This document shows positions 8,885 to 17,300 of a stretch of DNA of 39,747 nt, piece by piece (the stretch's first letter is position 1; every line of letters starts with the position of its first letter). Source of the DNA: CAZMFZ01 sp964565665 (GTDB lineage Bacteria; Bacteroidota; Bacteroidia; Cytophagales; UBA9547). Below the pieces are notes generated by a model, which made no database searches, was not told where the DNA came from, and saw nothing but the letters and a program-made list of their open reading frames with translations. Where the stretch lies: positions 1 through 39,747 of the forward strand of contig CAZMFZ010000019.1 of NCBI GenBank assembly GCA_964565665.1, read 5' to 3'. The translations under genes and the position numbers were made by a program.

Positions 8885-9230
8885 ATGGTACAGAAAAAAG
8901 AATTCATGCTATTGTTCAGCTATGAGCCAAGCAACGACTATCGGCCAACAGAAGCTGCAATGAACGAACAGCATCAGCAATGGGTGCATTTATGGGTAAA
9001 ATGGCCATTCTAGAAAAATTAGTAAGTACACACCAATTAGGCATTATGGGCAATCAAATTTTACCAAACAAAACCGTTGTTGAAGGTATGCATATAGCCG
9101 AAAACAAATAATTGGAGGCAATATTATTGTTAATGCCGGCAACCTAAACAAAGCAACTGAAATGGCAATGAACAGCCCTATTTTATCGATGGGAGGCACA
9201 GTAGAAGTAAGAGAAATAACCCAAATGTAA
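8885..9230 (+). pseudogene. YCII/DGPF-domain-like protein, two frameshifts
   Basis: The restored translation is about 115 residues: an N-terminal F-M-L-L-F-S-Y-E-P segment, then a Q-Q-W-G-A-F-M-G helix and a C-terminal half with NAGNLNKATEMAMNSPIL and GGTVEVREI, as in the YCII-related (DGPF) family seen near sigma factors and regulators. Two single-base losses break it: one G in GGG at 8982-8984, which leads to TAG near 9012, and one A in AAA at 9106-9108, which leads to TAA. Both are homopolymer losses, so sequencing error is possible, but the nearby nonsense codons are not of that type. The biochemical role of the family is poorly known. It is followed after 19 bp by an intact SRPBCC gene. 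Confidence 0.7.
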
Positions 9231-9249
9231 ATTTTAAATTAACTTAATA

Positions 9250-9789
9250 ATGAAAACAAAAATGATGGTATCTATAATTGGAATTGCTGTATTGGCATTC
9301 ATCGCATTTGGCTTTTATAAAGCAAGTGGACTTCAATCTATACAGATTGTAAAATCAGTAACCGTAAAAAGTTCGAAACAAGAAGCATTTGATATGGTTC
9401 GATATTTATATAATTTTCCCAAATGGTCTCCTTTTTTAGCACAAGATCCGACACAGAAAATTGAAATTAAAGGAAAAGACGGTGAGGAGGGAGCACAATA
9501 CTTATGGATTGGAAATGAAGGAAAAGATGTTGGTTTCCAAGAAATAGTAAAAGTGGATACGCTCAATGCCATTGCCATGAAATGTGATATTCAAAAACCA
9601 TTTATGGCAAAACCAACATTTGATTACACATTTAAAGAAACGGCAAATGGAATAGAGATTACGCAAGATTTTAAACTTCAATCTGATTTTGTTACAGCCT
9701 TTTTTATGATGGTGTTAGGAGTAAAAAATAAAATGGAAACAACGAATAAACAAGGTTTAGGTTTACTAAAAAAAGCAATTGAAAAGTAA
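9250..9789 (+). CDS. SRPBCC-family (START/polyketide-cyclase-like) protein with N-terminal membrane anchor
   Basis: 179 residues. An N-terminal hydrophobic segment (about 6-24) is followed by a START-like helix-grip domain: V-T-V-K-S-S-K-Q-E-A-F-D-M-V, then the N-F-P-K-W-S-P-F motif (about 55-62) typical of the superfamily, a central beta-sheet with GAQYLWIG, and a C-terminal helix. These proteins bind hydrophobic ligands in a deep cavity; no ligand can be predicted here. It is the only intact gene of the four-gene group 7510-9789 and shares a promoter region with the broken YCII-like gene. Convergent with recA. Confidence 0.75.
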   Translation: MKTKMMVSIIGIAVLAFIAFGFYKASGLQSIQIVKSVTVKSSKQEAFDMVRYLYNFPKWSPFLAQDPTQKIEIKGKDGEEGAQYLWIGNEGKDVGFQEIVKVDTLNAIAMKCDIQKPFMAKPTFDYTFKETANGIEITQDFKLQSDFVTAFFMMVLGVKNKMETTNKQGLGLLKKAIEK

Positions 9790-9841
9790 TTTGTTTAGGG
9801 TATTTTTCCTTCAAATCAACACAATTAAAATAATATGGCAT

Positions 9842-9879
9842 AAAAAGGGGGATTGTTCGCAAAGTGAACAAGCCCCTTT
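9842..9879 (-). terminator. Rho-independent terminator of recA
   Basis: Hairpin with arms AAAGGGG/CCCCTTT and TTGTTC/GAACAA separated by a small internal loop, and a 7-base terminal loop. Read on the minus strand it ends in CCCCCTTTTT, the T-run expected for recA termination. Read on the plus strand it has only TTT, so it would serve the convergent SRPBCC gene less well. Confidence 0.8.
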
Positions 9880-9898
9880 CAATAGATAAATTATTGAT

Positions 9899-10930
9899 TT
9901 AATTTTTTTCTTCTGGAGCTACGGCTAAGGCATCGGGTTTATTATTCACAATATCTCTGATTGTTTTTTCAAGTTCCTCAAGTAACTCAGGATTGTCTTT
10001 CAATATCGTTTTCACCGCATCTCTACCTTGGCCGAGTTTGTTTGTTTTGTATGAAAACCATGAACCTGATTTTTGAATTACATTCAATTCTACCCCAAGG
10101 TCGATAATTTCGCCTATTTTAGATACCCCTTGGCCATACATAATGTCGAATTCTACTTGTTTGAAAGGAGGTGCCACTTTGTTTTTCACCACCTTCACTC
10201 GTGTACGGTTTCCAATCACATCGTCTCCGTCTTTTATGGCACCAATTCTGCGAATATCTAAACGAACAGAAGCATAAAATTTAAGCGCGTTTCCACCTGT
10301 GGTAGTCTCAGGGTTGCCAAACATTACCCCAATTTTTTCTCTTAATTGGTTGATAAATATGCAGATACAACCTGTTTTGTTAATAGTTCCGGTAAGCTTT
10401 CTCAATGCCTGCGACATCAACCGGGCTTGCAATCCCATTTTGCTATCACCCATTTCGCCTTCCAACTCGGCTTTAGGCACTAATGCAGCTACAGAATCTA
10501 TCACTATCACGTCAATTGCTCCCGAGCGAATGAGGTGTTCGGTAATTTCAAGAGCTTGCTCGCCATTGTCGGGCTGAGAGATTAATAAATTTTCAGTATT
10601 TACTCCTAATGCTTCAGCATATTTCCTGTCAAAGGCATGTTCGGCATCAATAAAAGCGGCAATTCCACCTAATTTTTGAGCTTCGGCAATTGTATGAATA
10701 GCGATGGTAGTTTTTCCAGACGATTCAGGGCCAAAAATTTCTACTACTCTGCCTCTTGGTAAACCGCCTATTCCCAAAGCTAAATCAAGCCCAAGCGAAC
10801 CAGTAGAAATGGCTGGAATATCGCTGATTTTTTCATCACTCAGCTTCATCACTATTCCTTTACCGTATTCTTTTTCTAATTTATCAATCGTTAGTTTTAA
10901 AGCCTTGAATTTTTCTGTGTTATCTACCAT
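9899..10930 (-). CDS. recA: Recombinase RecA
   Basis: DNA-dependent ATPase that forms filaments on single-stranded DNA for homologous recombination and SOS signalling. 343 residues, full length. Walker A GPESSGKT (67-74), Walker B around VIVIDSVAAL, loop L1 near EGEMGDSKMG, and loop L2 within FGNPETTTGGNALKFYASVR are all present, with an acidic C-terminal tail (ending A-P-E-E-K-N). It begins only 15 bp after the stop of the Rpn-family nuclease gene on the same strand. It may therefore be co-transcribed with it, or its promoter must lie inside that gene's 3' end, where I see only imperfect -7 elements. A strong terminator follows. Confidence 0.99.
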   Translation of the reverse strand: MVDNTEKFKALKLTIDKLEKEYGKGIVMKLSDEKISDIPAISTGSLGLDLALGIGGLPRGRVVEIFGPESSGKTTIAIHTIAEAQKLGGIAAFIDAEHAFDRKYAEALGVNTENLLISQPDNGEQALEITEHLIRSGAIDVIVIDSVAALVPKAELEGEMGDSKMGLQARLMSQALRKLTGTINKTGCICIFINQLREKIGVMFGNPETTTGGNALKFYASVRLDIRRIGAIKDGDDVIGNRTRVKVVKNKVAPPFKQVEFDIMYGQGVSKIGEIIDLGVELNVIQKSGSWFSYKTNKLGQGRDAVKTILKDNPELLEELEKTIRDIVNNKPDALAVAPEEKN

Positions 10931-10945
10931 AATTGAGAGAGGATG

Positions 10946-11367
10946 TTATCTAATTTTTTGTAATGTTTGAATTTGTTCTAAAGTTAAGCCCGTAAATTTT
11001 ATAATTTTTTCAATTGGTTCCTTGTCTGTAATCATTTGTAAAGCTACTTTTTCTAATCCTTTTTCAATTCCTTTTTCAATTCCTTTTTCAATTCCTTTTN
11101 NNNNNNNNNNNNNNNNNNNNNNNNNNNNNNNNNNNNNNNNNNNNNNNNNNNNNNNNNNNNNNNNNNNNNNNNNNNNNNNNNNNNNNNNNNNNNNNNNNNT
11201 CCTTTTTCAATTCCTTTTTCAATTCCTTTTTCAATTCCTTTTCCAAAGCCTTCTCCAAATCCTTCTCCAAAGCCTTCTCCAAATCCTATTTCAAATCCTT
11301 CCTCCTTTACAGTGCTTAAAGTACTTTCCCAATCGCGGTATATTTTTAAGCTATCTTCATACAACAT
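10946..11367 (-). CDS. Possible internal RpnS-like C-terminal product (gene within a gene)
   Basis: In the same frame as the Rpn nuclease, Met228 (ATG at 11365-11367, in SQIMLYEDS) lies just before the 4-residue repeat array. It would give a small protein made of a leader helix, the repeats and the C-terminal tail. E. coli Rpn proteins are reported to make such short forms, which block the toxic full-length protein and contain four-residue repeats of variable number. The geometry here fits, but no start-site signal can be read from the sequence (ribosome binding sites are weak in this phylum) and the gap hides the product's length. This is inference from analogy. Confidence 0.3.
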
Positions 11368-12048
11368 TATTTGCGAAGGTGTAAATTTTGCTATTTCTGC
11401 GATCTCAAAAAGTTTTTCAAATACTTTCTCCCTTAACAATTTAGGAATTGTATCGAGTCTATTGAGATTTTTAATTACATACAGCCACTTATCAAATCTT
11501 GACTCTAATTCTTCCAAAGTTTTGGTAAACTTTGGCATTTCCAGATATATGAATGTGAGTTTGTCGTAAAACACCTTATTTGTTTCAATATCAGATAATT
11601 GTACATCGTATCTGAATTTTTCAGGGTCGTTTTTATCTTCATCAAACACGAAATCGAGTATAGCTACAGTATATACAGCTTTCAATTCGTATGCCCAAGC
11701 TATTTGCTGGGCTTGGTCTCTGATGGGAAAAGTGGCATAGTAAAGTGCTCTATCCTTGAAAAATTTCTGTTTTGTTTTTTGTAATTCTACTATAAATTTT
11801 TCTCCCTTCTCATTTTCGCAGTATAAATCGAATATAGCTTTTCTATCTATCTCGGTAGCACCAAGTTGTTCCGATTTTAGATAGGTTAAATCTACAATAT
11901 TTCCTTGCTTTTCGCGAAGCAATTCATTCAAAAAATCAAGTAATATGGGTTTGTTAGCCTCTTCGCCAAATACCTTCTTGAATCCATAATCGGTAAAGAG
12001 ACTAATGTATTTATCGGCTACTATCAATGTGTTGCAGAATTGAAGCAC
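10946..12048 (-). CDS. Rpn-family recombination-promoting nuclease / PD-(D/E)XK putative transposase, interrupted by an assembly gap
   Basis: The N-terminus ADKYISLFTDYGFKKVFGEE is the family signature; the PD-(D/E)XK-like core is Asp74 (in AIFDLYCEN) and Glu88-Leu-Gln90 (in FIVELQ). After residue 250 come GFGE repeats, then GIEK repeats that run into the 100-N gap. Beyond the gap the repeats resume, and the frame that continues naturally reads G-L-E-K-V-A-L-Q-M-I-T-D-K-E-P and ends ...LQKIR at 10946-10948. Because 100 is an arbitrary gap length, a naive translation through the N runs into a wrong frame (K-E-L-K-K repeats) ending at 11053. Rpn proteins are reported as nucleases and as antiphage toxins controlled by an internally translated C-terminal product. 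The start could be the ATG at 12048 or a TTG seven codons inside. Confidence 0.85.
11058..11285 (-). repeat. 12-bp tandem repeat array (GFGE and GIEK codons) inside the rpn gene
   Basis: On the plus strand the unit is CCTTTTTCAATT (GIEK on the minus strand), about 3.7 copies at 11058-11099 and 3.5 copies from 11200. It passes into about four variant units CCTTCTCCAAAK (GFGE) up to about 11285. The unit keeps frame, so copy number changes alter repeat length without breaking the protein. The assembly breaks inside it, and the true copy number is unknown. Confidence 0.9.
11100..11199. other. Assembly gap (100 N)
   Basis: Exactly 100 N flanked on both sides by the same 12-bp repeat. This is the standard fixed-length placeholder, not a measured distance. 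The gap most likely reflects a repeat array longer than the reads. Confidence 0.98.
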
Positions 12049-12213
12049 AAAATTACAATATTTATTGATAACCTTTTCTTAAAGGAAAATAGAATCCAAT
12101 TCAGATTTATTTGTAGTTCGACTTCACCTACGCCATATTTTGGCATACCCTCGTCATACTTTTTATCGCATTTAGCTTGTACAAATATGAAACCACTAGA
12201 ATACGTTCTCTCC
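12049..12213. other. Spacer between the rpn gene and the Doc remnant, no recognised gene
   Basis: AT-rich, with the flanking rpn and Doc genes both on the minus strand. An open minus-strand frame runs through it (about 83 codons at 12024-12275), but it overlaps the Doc remnant and matches nothing I know. It probably contains one more deletion junction and the rpn promoter. Confidence 0.4.
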
Positions 12214-12408
12214 TCACTTATTGAAAAGATATAAACCTGCTTTATCGTAAATTTGAGGATATAGTGGTTCGCCAAACATTTCGGCTTTTACTAAATAATC
12301 TAGGTTTTCTTCATGTAAAAAATTATGAGGCTGTATAAAATTGCCTCCAAACCTAGAAATATTTTTTTTATTAAGGTAAATAACTTCTTTTTTTATCAAA
12401 TACTTCAT
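12214..12408 (-). pseudogene. Death-on-curing (Doc/Fic) toxin remnant, 3' truncated
   Basis: Doc toxins are Fic-fold kinases that inactivate EF-Tu by phosphorylation. The 64 codons match the family N-terminus: N-I-S-R-F-G-G-N-F, P-H-N-F-L-H-E-E-N-L-D-Y, then AEMFGEPLYPQIYDKAGLYLFN. A few residues appear to be missing between D-Y-L-V and the A-E-M-F-G-E-P segment. It stops right after L-Y-L-F-N-K, before the catalytic HxFxDGNKR motif, so it cannot be active. The ATG overlaps the stop of the antitoxin remnant (TAATG), the usual coupled antitoxin-toxin order. It lies just upstream of the rpn gene. Confidence 0.75.
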
Positions 12409-12482
12409 TAAGCTAATGCTTTGTATGTGTCCTCAAATTTAGCGTGATAGGGATTCATTACCTTATCAATTGCATCTTGGAT
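12408..12482 (-). pseudogene. C-terminal remnant of the Doc-associated antitoxin
   Basis: About 24 codons in frame upstream of the Doc remnant, reading I-Q-D-A-I-D-K-V-M-N-P-Y-H followed by K-F-E-D-T-Y-K-A-L-A and stop. The stop overlaps the Doc ATG (TAATG). This is the expected position and sequence type for the antitoxin's toxin-binding tail. The N-terminal DNA-binding part is absent: near 12480 the sequence changes to a WYL regulator gene read in the opposite direction. Confidence 0.55.
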
Positions 12483-13280
12483 GGATGAATTTCTTGAAAT
12501 CGAATCTGAAATTCAGAGTTATAACTTTCGTGTTTCAAAACAAACCTTTCAACGTGATTTAGATGAGATCCGGTCGTTGTACGACATTGACATTCATTAT
12601 GATTTTTCCCGAAAAGTATATTTCATTGCAGAAGAGCCACAATCGGATGTCAACTTGCGAATGTTTGAAGCTTTCAATCTCTTTCAGGCAATGGAGCTTA
12701 GTGAAAATATATCACAATATATTTGCTCTGAAAAACGTAAATCTCAAGGTACGCAGTATTTATTGAGCCTGCTTCAAGCGGTTAAAAACCAGCAAATTAT
12801 TGAACTTGTTCACCAGAAATTTGACGAGGCGGAACCGTCTGTACGTATGGTGCAGCCTTTGGCAATTAAAGAAAGCAGAGGCAGATGGTATTTGGTGGCA
12901 AATCTGCAAGGCGAAAACAATATTAGGACTTTTGGGTTGGAGCGCATTAGCGAACTAATGGTGACGAAACAGGTTTTTGCCAATTTTCTATTCAATGTTA
13001 TCGAATATTATAACGATTGTTTTGGCATAATTCGACCAGAAGTTGGACTGCAGTAAGAAGTAATTTTATCATTTACTCCTTTACAAGGGCAATATGTGAA
13101 GACTTATCCGCTCCATCATTCGCAAACCTACTGCTGGAAAACAAAAAAGAGACACAATTCTCCTTATTTATTTACATCACTTTTGATTTTATTCAGGAGT
13201 TGCTTTCACATGGCAATTTAGTAAAAGCAATAAGACCAGAATATTTGAAGACTGAATTGTTAAAGATAACTACCGCTTAA
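12481..13280 (+). pseudogene. WYL-domain transcription regulator remnant (5' truncated, nonsense + frameshift)
   Basis: WYL proteins are HTH regulators, often of defence or DNA-repair genes. Here the first part of the HTH is missing. The frame opens at the end of it (R-V-S-K-Q-T-F-Q-R-D-L-D-E-I) and continues into a WYL domain with AIKESRGRWYLVANLQG and RTFGLERISEL. TAA at 13054-13056 interrupts it after I-I-R-P-E-V-G-L-Q, but the same frame continues with E-V-I-L-S-F-T-P-L-Q-G-Q-Y-V-K. One C missing at about 13127 shifts to the frame K-K-E-T-Q-F-S-L-F-I-Y-I...IRPEYLKTELLKIT, ending at 13278-13280. Truncation, nonsense and frameshift together make it a clear pseudogene. Confidence 0.8.
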
Positions 13281-13411
13281 ATAACGTAGTGAACAATCAG
13301 AGAAATTTATTAGACTACCAAATATTGAATGGATTTCTTTGGGGATGAGCTAGCGTGAGAAATATCCATGTCGGGATATAGCCAAACATTTTGAGGAAAT
13401 GAATGTAAGCA

Positions 13412-13993
13412 TTACCATTTTTTCCTCAACCTGCTCAAGGTTTCGGGCATCATATCGAGGTAGGAAGCCAGGTGTTTTATGGGTACTCTATTGAATATCT
13501 CGGGCTGCGTGTGCATGAGGTTGTTAAATTTTTCTTCGGCAGTAGCATACAGCATTGCAATGAGCCTGTCGTCATAAGTTACAAAATATTCTTCAGCCAT
13601 TTTTCGCCCAATAATATTAAATTCATTGTGGTGGTCGTACATATACTGCTGGTCTTCGGCAGATACAAAAAGCAAATAGGAGTCTTCAATGGCTTCAATA
13701 GTTTCTTTGGATGGCACCCTTAAAGTTAGGCTGCGGAAGTTGGTAAACGGTGCAGCTTCTGTGGCTATCCAAGTGGTAATTTCTTTGTTGTTTTTAAGGA
13801 AGTAACTTCTGGTGACACCATTTACAAGCAGCCATATTCCCTTCACTATTTCCCCAGCTACCAATAATTTCTCGCCTTTTGAAACGGTAATCGTCTTCAG
13901 CATAGGCAAAAAATCGTCCCACGCGGCTGAAGATAAAGGGTGGTATTTTTCCAACAACTTGCGAACAAGTGGTTCCAATTCCTTAGAATGCAT
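13412..13993 (-). CDS. Crp/Fnr-family transcriptional regulator (intact)
   Basis: 193 residues. An N-terminal cyclic-nucleotide-binding-like beta-roll (about 25-125, with VSKGEKLLVAGE and GIWLLVNG) is joined to a C-terminal HTH (V-P-I-K-H-L-A-S-Y-L-D-M-M-P-E-T-L-S-R-L-R-K, about 168-190). The strict cAMP-binding arginine/serine motif is not evident, as in many phylum members whose ligand is unknown. No FNR-type cysteine cluster is seen. An imperfect palindrome (TACTTT...AAAGTA, about 14010-14031) lies just upstream and could be an autoregulatory site; that is inference. It faces away from the giant adhesin gene. Confidence 0.88.
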   Translation of the reverse strand: MHSKELEPLVRKLLEKYHPLSSAAWDDFLPMLKTITVSKGEKLLVAGEIVKGIWLLVNGVTRSYFLKNNKEITTWIATEAAPFTNFRSLTLRVPSKETIEAIEDSYLLFVSAEDQQYMYDHHNEFNIIGRKMAEEYFVTYDDRLIAMLYATAEEKFNNLMHTQPEIFNRVPIKHLASYLDMMPETLSRLRKKW

Positions 13994-14378
13994 CTGTTAA
14001 TTTCAATATAGTTACTTTTCAAAAAGTGAAAGTAGTATTTTTATTGATTTGCTTTCTGTGATAGTTTCATTTTTTAATGTATATTTAAGTTATATATTTA
14101 AATTCCTATCTTTTTGAATTTGTATATAAATAGAATAACAGTCATAAGTGCCATTTCAACGATTAAATAGTTGTACTCGTAGTAAAGATTGTGTTTTTGT
14201 TTGCTAAAAAAATAGATTTGCTCGTAATAAGCATTGAAAACACTCACTAAAACGATTAGAGAAGTCTTAGAATTACTAGGGGTTTAAGAATTAAGTCTTT
14301 TTATGATGGTCCATACGTTTTAGTAAAAGCACCATAAAACAAAATCAATTGCTAGTTATATAGTAAAAAATTAAATAT
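13994..14378. other. 385-bp AT-rich divergent intergenic region
   Basis: It holds the promoters of the Crp/Fnr gene (leftward) and the giant adhesin (rightward). An imperfect inverted repeat (TACTTT/AAAGTA) lies at about 14010-14031 and a promoter-like pair at 14189-14220. I found no protein-like frame or RNA gene in it. Confidence 0.6.
14189..14220 (+). promoter_or_regulatory. Candidate promoter for the giant adhesin operon
   Basis: TTG (14189-14191), a 21-bp spacer, then TAGATTTG (14213-14220), an exact TAnnTTTG -7 element. The leader would be about 150 nt long, which leaves room for regulation before the ATG at 14379. Confidence 0.4.
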
Positions 14379-17300
14379 ATGAATCCAATTCTACTCTTGG
14401 CATTAAATTTCTGTCGTCAAAAAATAACCCGTTCATCTAGAAATGTCAATATTGCTAGAACATATAATAGATTTATTTTATTTTTATCAGGTATTGTAGC
14501 TTTAATAAATATAAATACAGCCTTTGCCCAAGATTGTGTGGTAAATACGGGCAACCCGTATATCATTTGTACTGGAGGTTCATTTGTGCTTCAGGGTGAT
14601 AAAGGCGGCTTGTATGCTTCGGGCAATTTGTCGGTTTGGTCGCAGGTTTCGGGACCTTCTGTTACTATTATCAATGCCTCATCTAATGTCGCCCCCAGTG
14701 CCGCCCCTGTCGATCACCCGGCAACTGTGCTTGGGTTTGTAGCAGGTCAGACTTATTCTTTCCGATTGACTGGCTATTGTTCCAATGGCTTCAACGCCCA
14801 GCAAGACATCACTTTTGGCACCATAAGTGGCATTACGGCAGCCAATGCGGGCTCAAACATTACTATTTGCAATAATTCAAATGCGATTTTGGGTGGCAAT
14901 ACGCCACTTTTGGTCAATGAACGTGGGGTATGGTCAGGTACAGGAGGTGGTACTACCATTTCTAGTACTACTAATCCTTTGGCTACAGTTACAAGCAATA
15001 ATACTGGAGGCAATAGCCGAACACTAACGTGGACTATCACAAATTCCATTACAGGTTGTAATTCCAGCGATGGCGTACAAATTGTAAACAGAGGCGGACA
15101 AACGCCCATTTCGGCAGGCAGCAATGTAACGGTAAGCGGATGTTATTCCAGCACCACTTCAAGGCAACTTGCAGCATCAGCAGCAGGATTAGGTGTGACT
15201 AATAGTCAATATGGCACTTGGGCAGTAATTGCAGGGCCTAGCAGCCCTACATTTAGCAGCATTAATGCCAGCAACGCTACAGTTTCAAATCTAATTCAAG
15301 GGACGTACCAATTGAGGTGGACTGTGCAAGGGGTATGTGTAAATGGTTCTTCGAATGTTTTTATCACTATTCCGGCTCCAACGCAATCGGTAACCAATGC
15401 CGTAAATGTGGCGGGAGCTACTACCACTTTTTGCGATGCGAGAAATAATGCCGTGATTTCTGGTACAGTGCCCACCTATGCCAATGAAATAAATGTGTGG
15501 ACAATCTCAGGTGGTGTGGGCGCCAATGTTGTGAATCCCAATAGCTCTACGATTTCAATTACAGGATTGAACAGTGCCAGCAGCTACACCACCCGCTATT
15601 ATATTATCAACACTTTGACAGGTTGTAGCTCAAATACCATTTCAGGTACGATTAATTATGCCACTTCCGCACCTGTAATCACCCTTCCAGTTATCAATAC
15701 AATTTTGGGCTGTGGCATCACTTCCGTTAGTTTGCCCTACTCAGTCAATATTCCAAATGTTGTGAATACTGCCTCGATCATCAGTGGGCCGCTTACTTCG
15801 CTCACAGGAGCTACTGGCGGAGGAAATATAGCTTTTACGGGAATGGTAAGCCAAGGCTCTTATATAGTAAGGGTACAAAGTAAAGCCAACGGAATTGGTT
15901 CTTGCCCTGTTGGCTTTGCGGATGCAGCTGTTACTACTTCCGTTACCCCCACGCCTTCCAATCCTGGCTCGCAGTCAAGTGTAGCCTGTACGGCTTCTGG
16001 TGGTTCTTTGGTGGGTAATGTGCCATCAACAGGTGTAGGCACTTGGAGTCAAGTAAGTGGTCCTATTCTAGCTACTTTAAATCAGTTTAATATCAATACA
16101 GCCACAGTTTCAGGGCTTATCAATGGGGCTTATGTTTTTAGATGGCTTATATCTGGTGGTCCTGGTTGTGGAGCATCGTACCAAGATGTAGCAATAAAAG
16201 TCGCCAACACTATTCCTGGTACATCGGCTGCGGGATCAGATCAAGCTGTTTGTAATTTGACACCTATATATCTCAATGCCAATACGCCCAGAGATTTTGA
16301 AACGGGTACATGGACAGTAACCCCGACCATTGCAGGCAGCAACATAGCACCAAACATAAATTCTCCATTTTTATCAGTAACAGGCCTTACACCAAGCGTA
16401 AATTATGTATTCAGATGGACGGTTTCTAACAGTTGTAGTTCGGGCTCTAGCGAAGCGAATGTGATTGTTTCCACCATTGCTGGACCTGCACAGGCAAATG
16501 CGGGGCCAGATATTTGCCGTATTGGTGCATTTACCACCGCCACACTTTCAGGTAACAATCCTTCACCCACGGGTGCCACAGGAATGTGGACGCAGCTAAG
16601 TGGCCCAAGCTCAGCCATTTTTTCAAGCAATACCATTGCCGGTCCAAATTTATCAGGCCTCACTTTCGGCACTTACAAGTTTCAGTGGCAATTGGATAGA
16701 GGCGGATGCAATCCAACATTGGATACTGTGGCCGTAACCATAGCGATCGCTAGTGTGGCGGGCGCAAATGCAGGTTCGGATGTGAGCCTTTGCGGCAGTG
16801 GTACTACTTTAACGGGAAATAATGTTAGCTCGGTAACAGGTACTTGGAGTTTGACAAATGGAAATGGCGGTACTTTTATCGCTAATATAAATTCCTATAT
16901 TACTTCTGTGTCAGGCTTGGCTACTGGCACTTATACATTCCGCTGGACATTGAGCAATGGTGTGTGCCCCAGCACTTTTGACGATGTAGATGTAGATGTT
17001 TCTTCTCCACCTTCTGCCCCAAGTGCTGGGATAGATAGAACAGTTTGCGGGGCGAGCTTGATTACGCTTTCCGGCAATACGATTTTAAATGGCTCTGGCT
17101 ATTGGAGTGTGGTGGGTTCTGCTCCGGGCATTGCCACATTTAGCAGCAGTATTTCGCCAACACCCACAGTAAGTGGTTTGTCGGGTGGTACATATAATTT
17201 CAGATGGACCGCTACCGGAGGCCCCTTTTGTTCTTCTTTGACAGATGATGTAACAGTAAATGTATCGACCAATGCCAATGCTGGGGCAGACCAGACTTTT

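Noticed and set aside
10931..11060. Dedicated recA promoter in the 3' end of the rpn gene
   Set aside because: Only imperfect elements (TAACTTTA, TAGCTTTA) within coding or repeat sequence; not strong enough to list as a feature.
11053..11099. Reading frame with K-E-L-K-K repeats after the N gap, as the natural end of the Rpn protein
   Set aside because: It arises only because the gap was set to 100 N, which is not a multiple of 3. The frame ending at 10946 continues the GIEK repeats and has a family-like C-terminus.
11058..11285. Tandem 12-bp array as a CRISPR or non-coding satellite
   Set aside because: There are no spacers, and the unit is in frame with the Rpn protein, encoding GIEK and GFGE.
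12024..12275. Open minus-strand frame of 83 codons between the rpn gene and the Doc remnant
   Set aside because: It overlaps the better supported Doc remnant and the rpn start and has no recognisable family; kept only as an undescribed spacer.
13017..13280. Separate 87-codon gene after the WYL frame
   Set aside because: Only its second half is protein-like, and it is the frameshifted C-terminus of the WYL regulator; the first half is a shadow.
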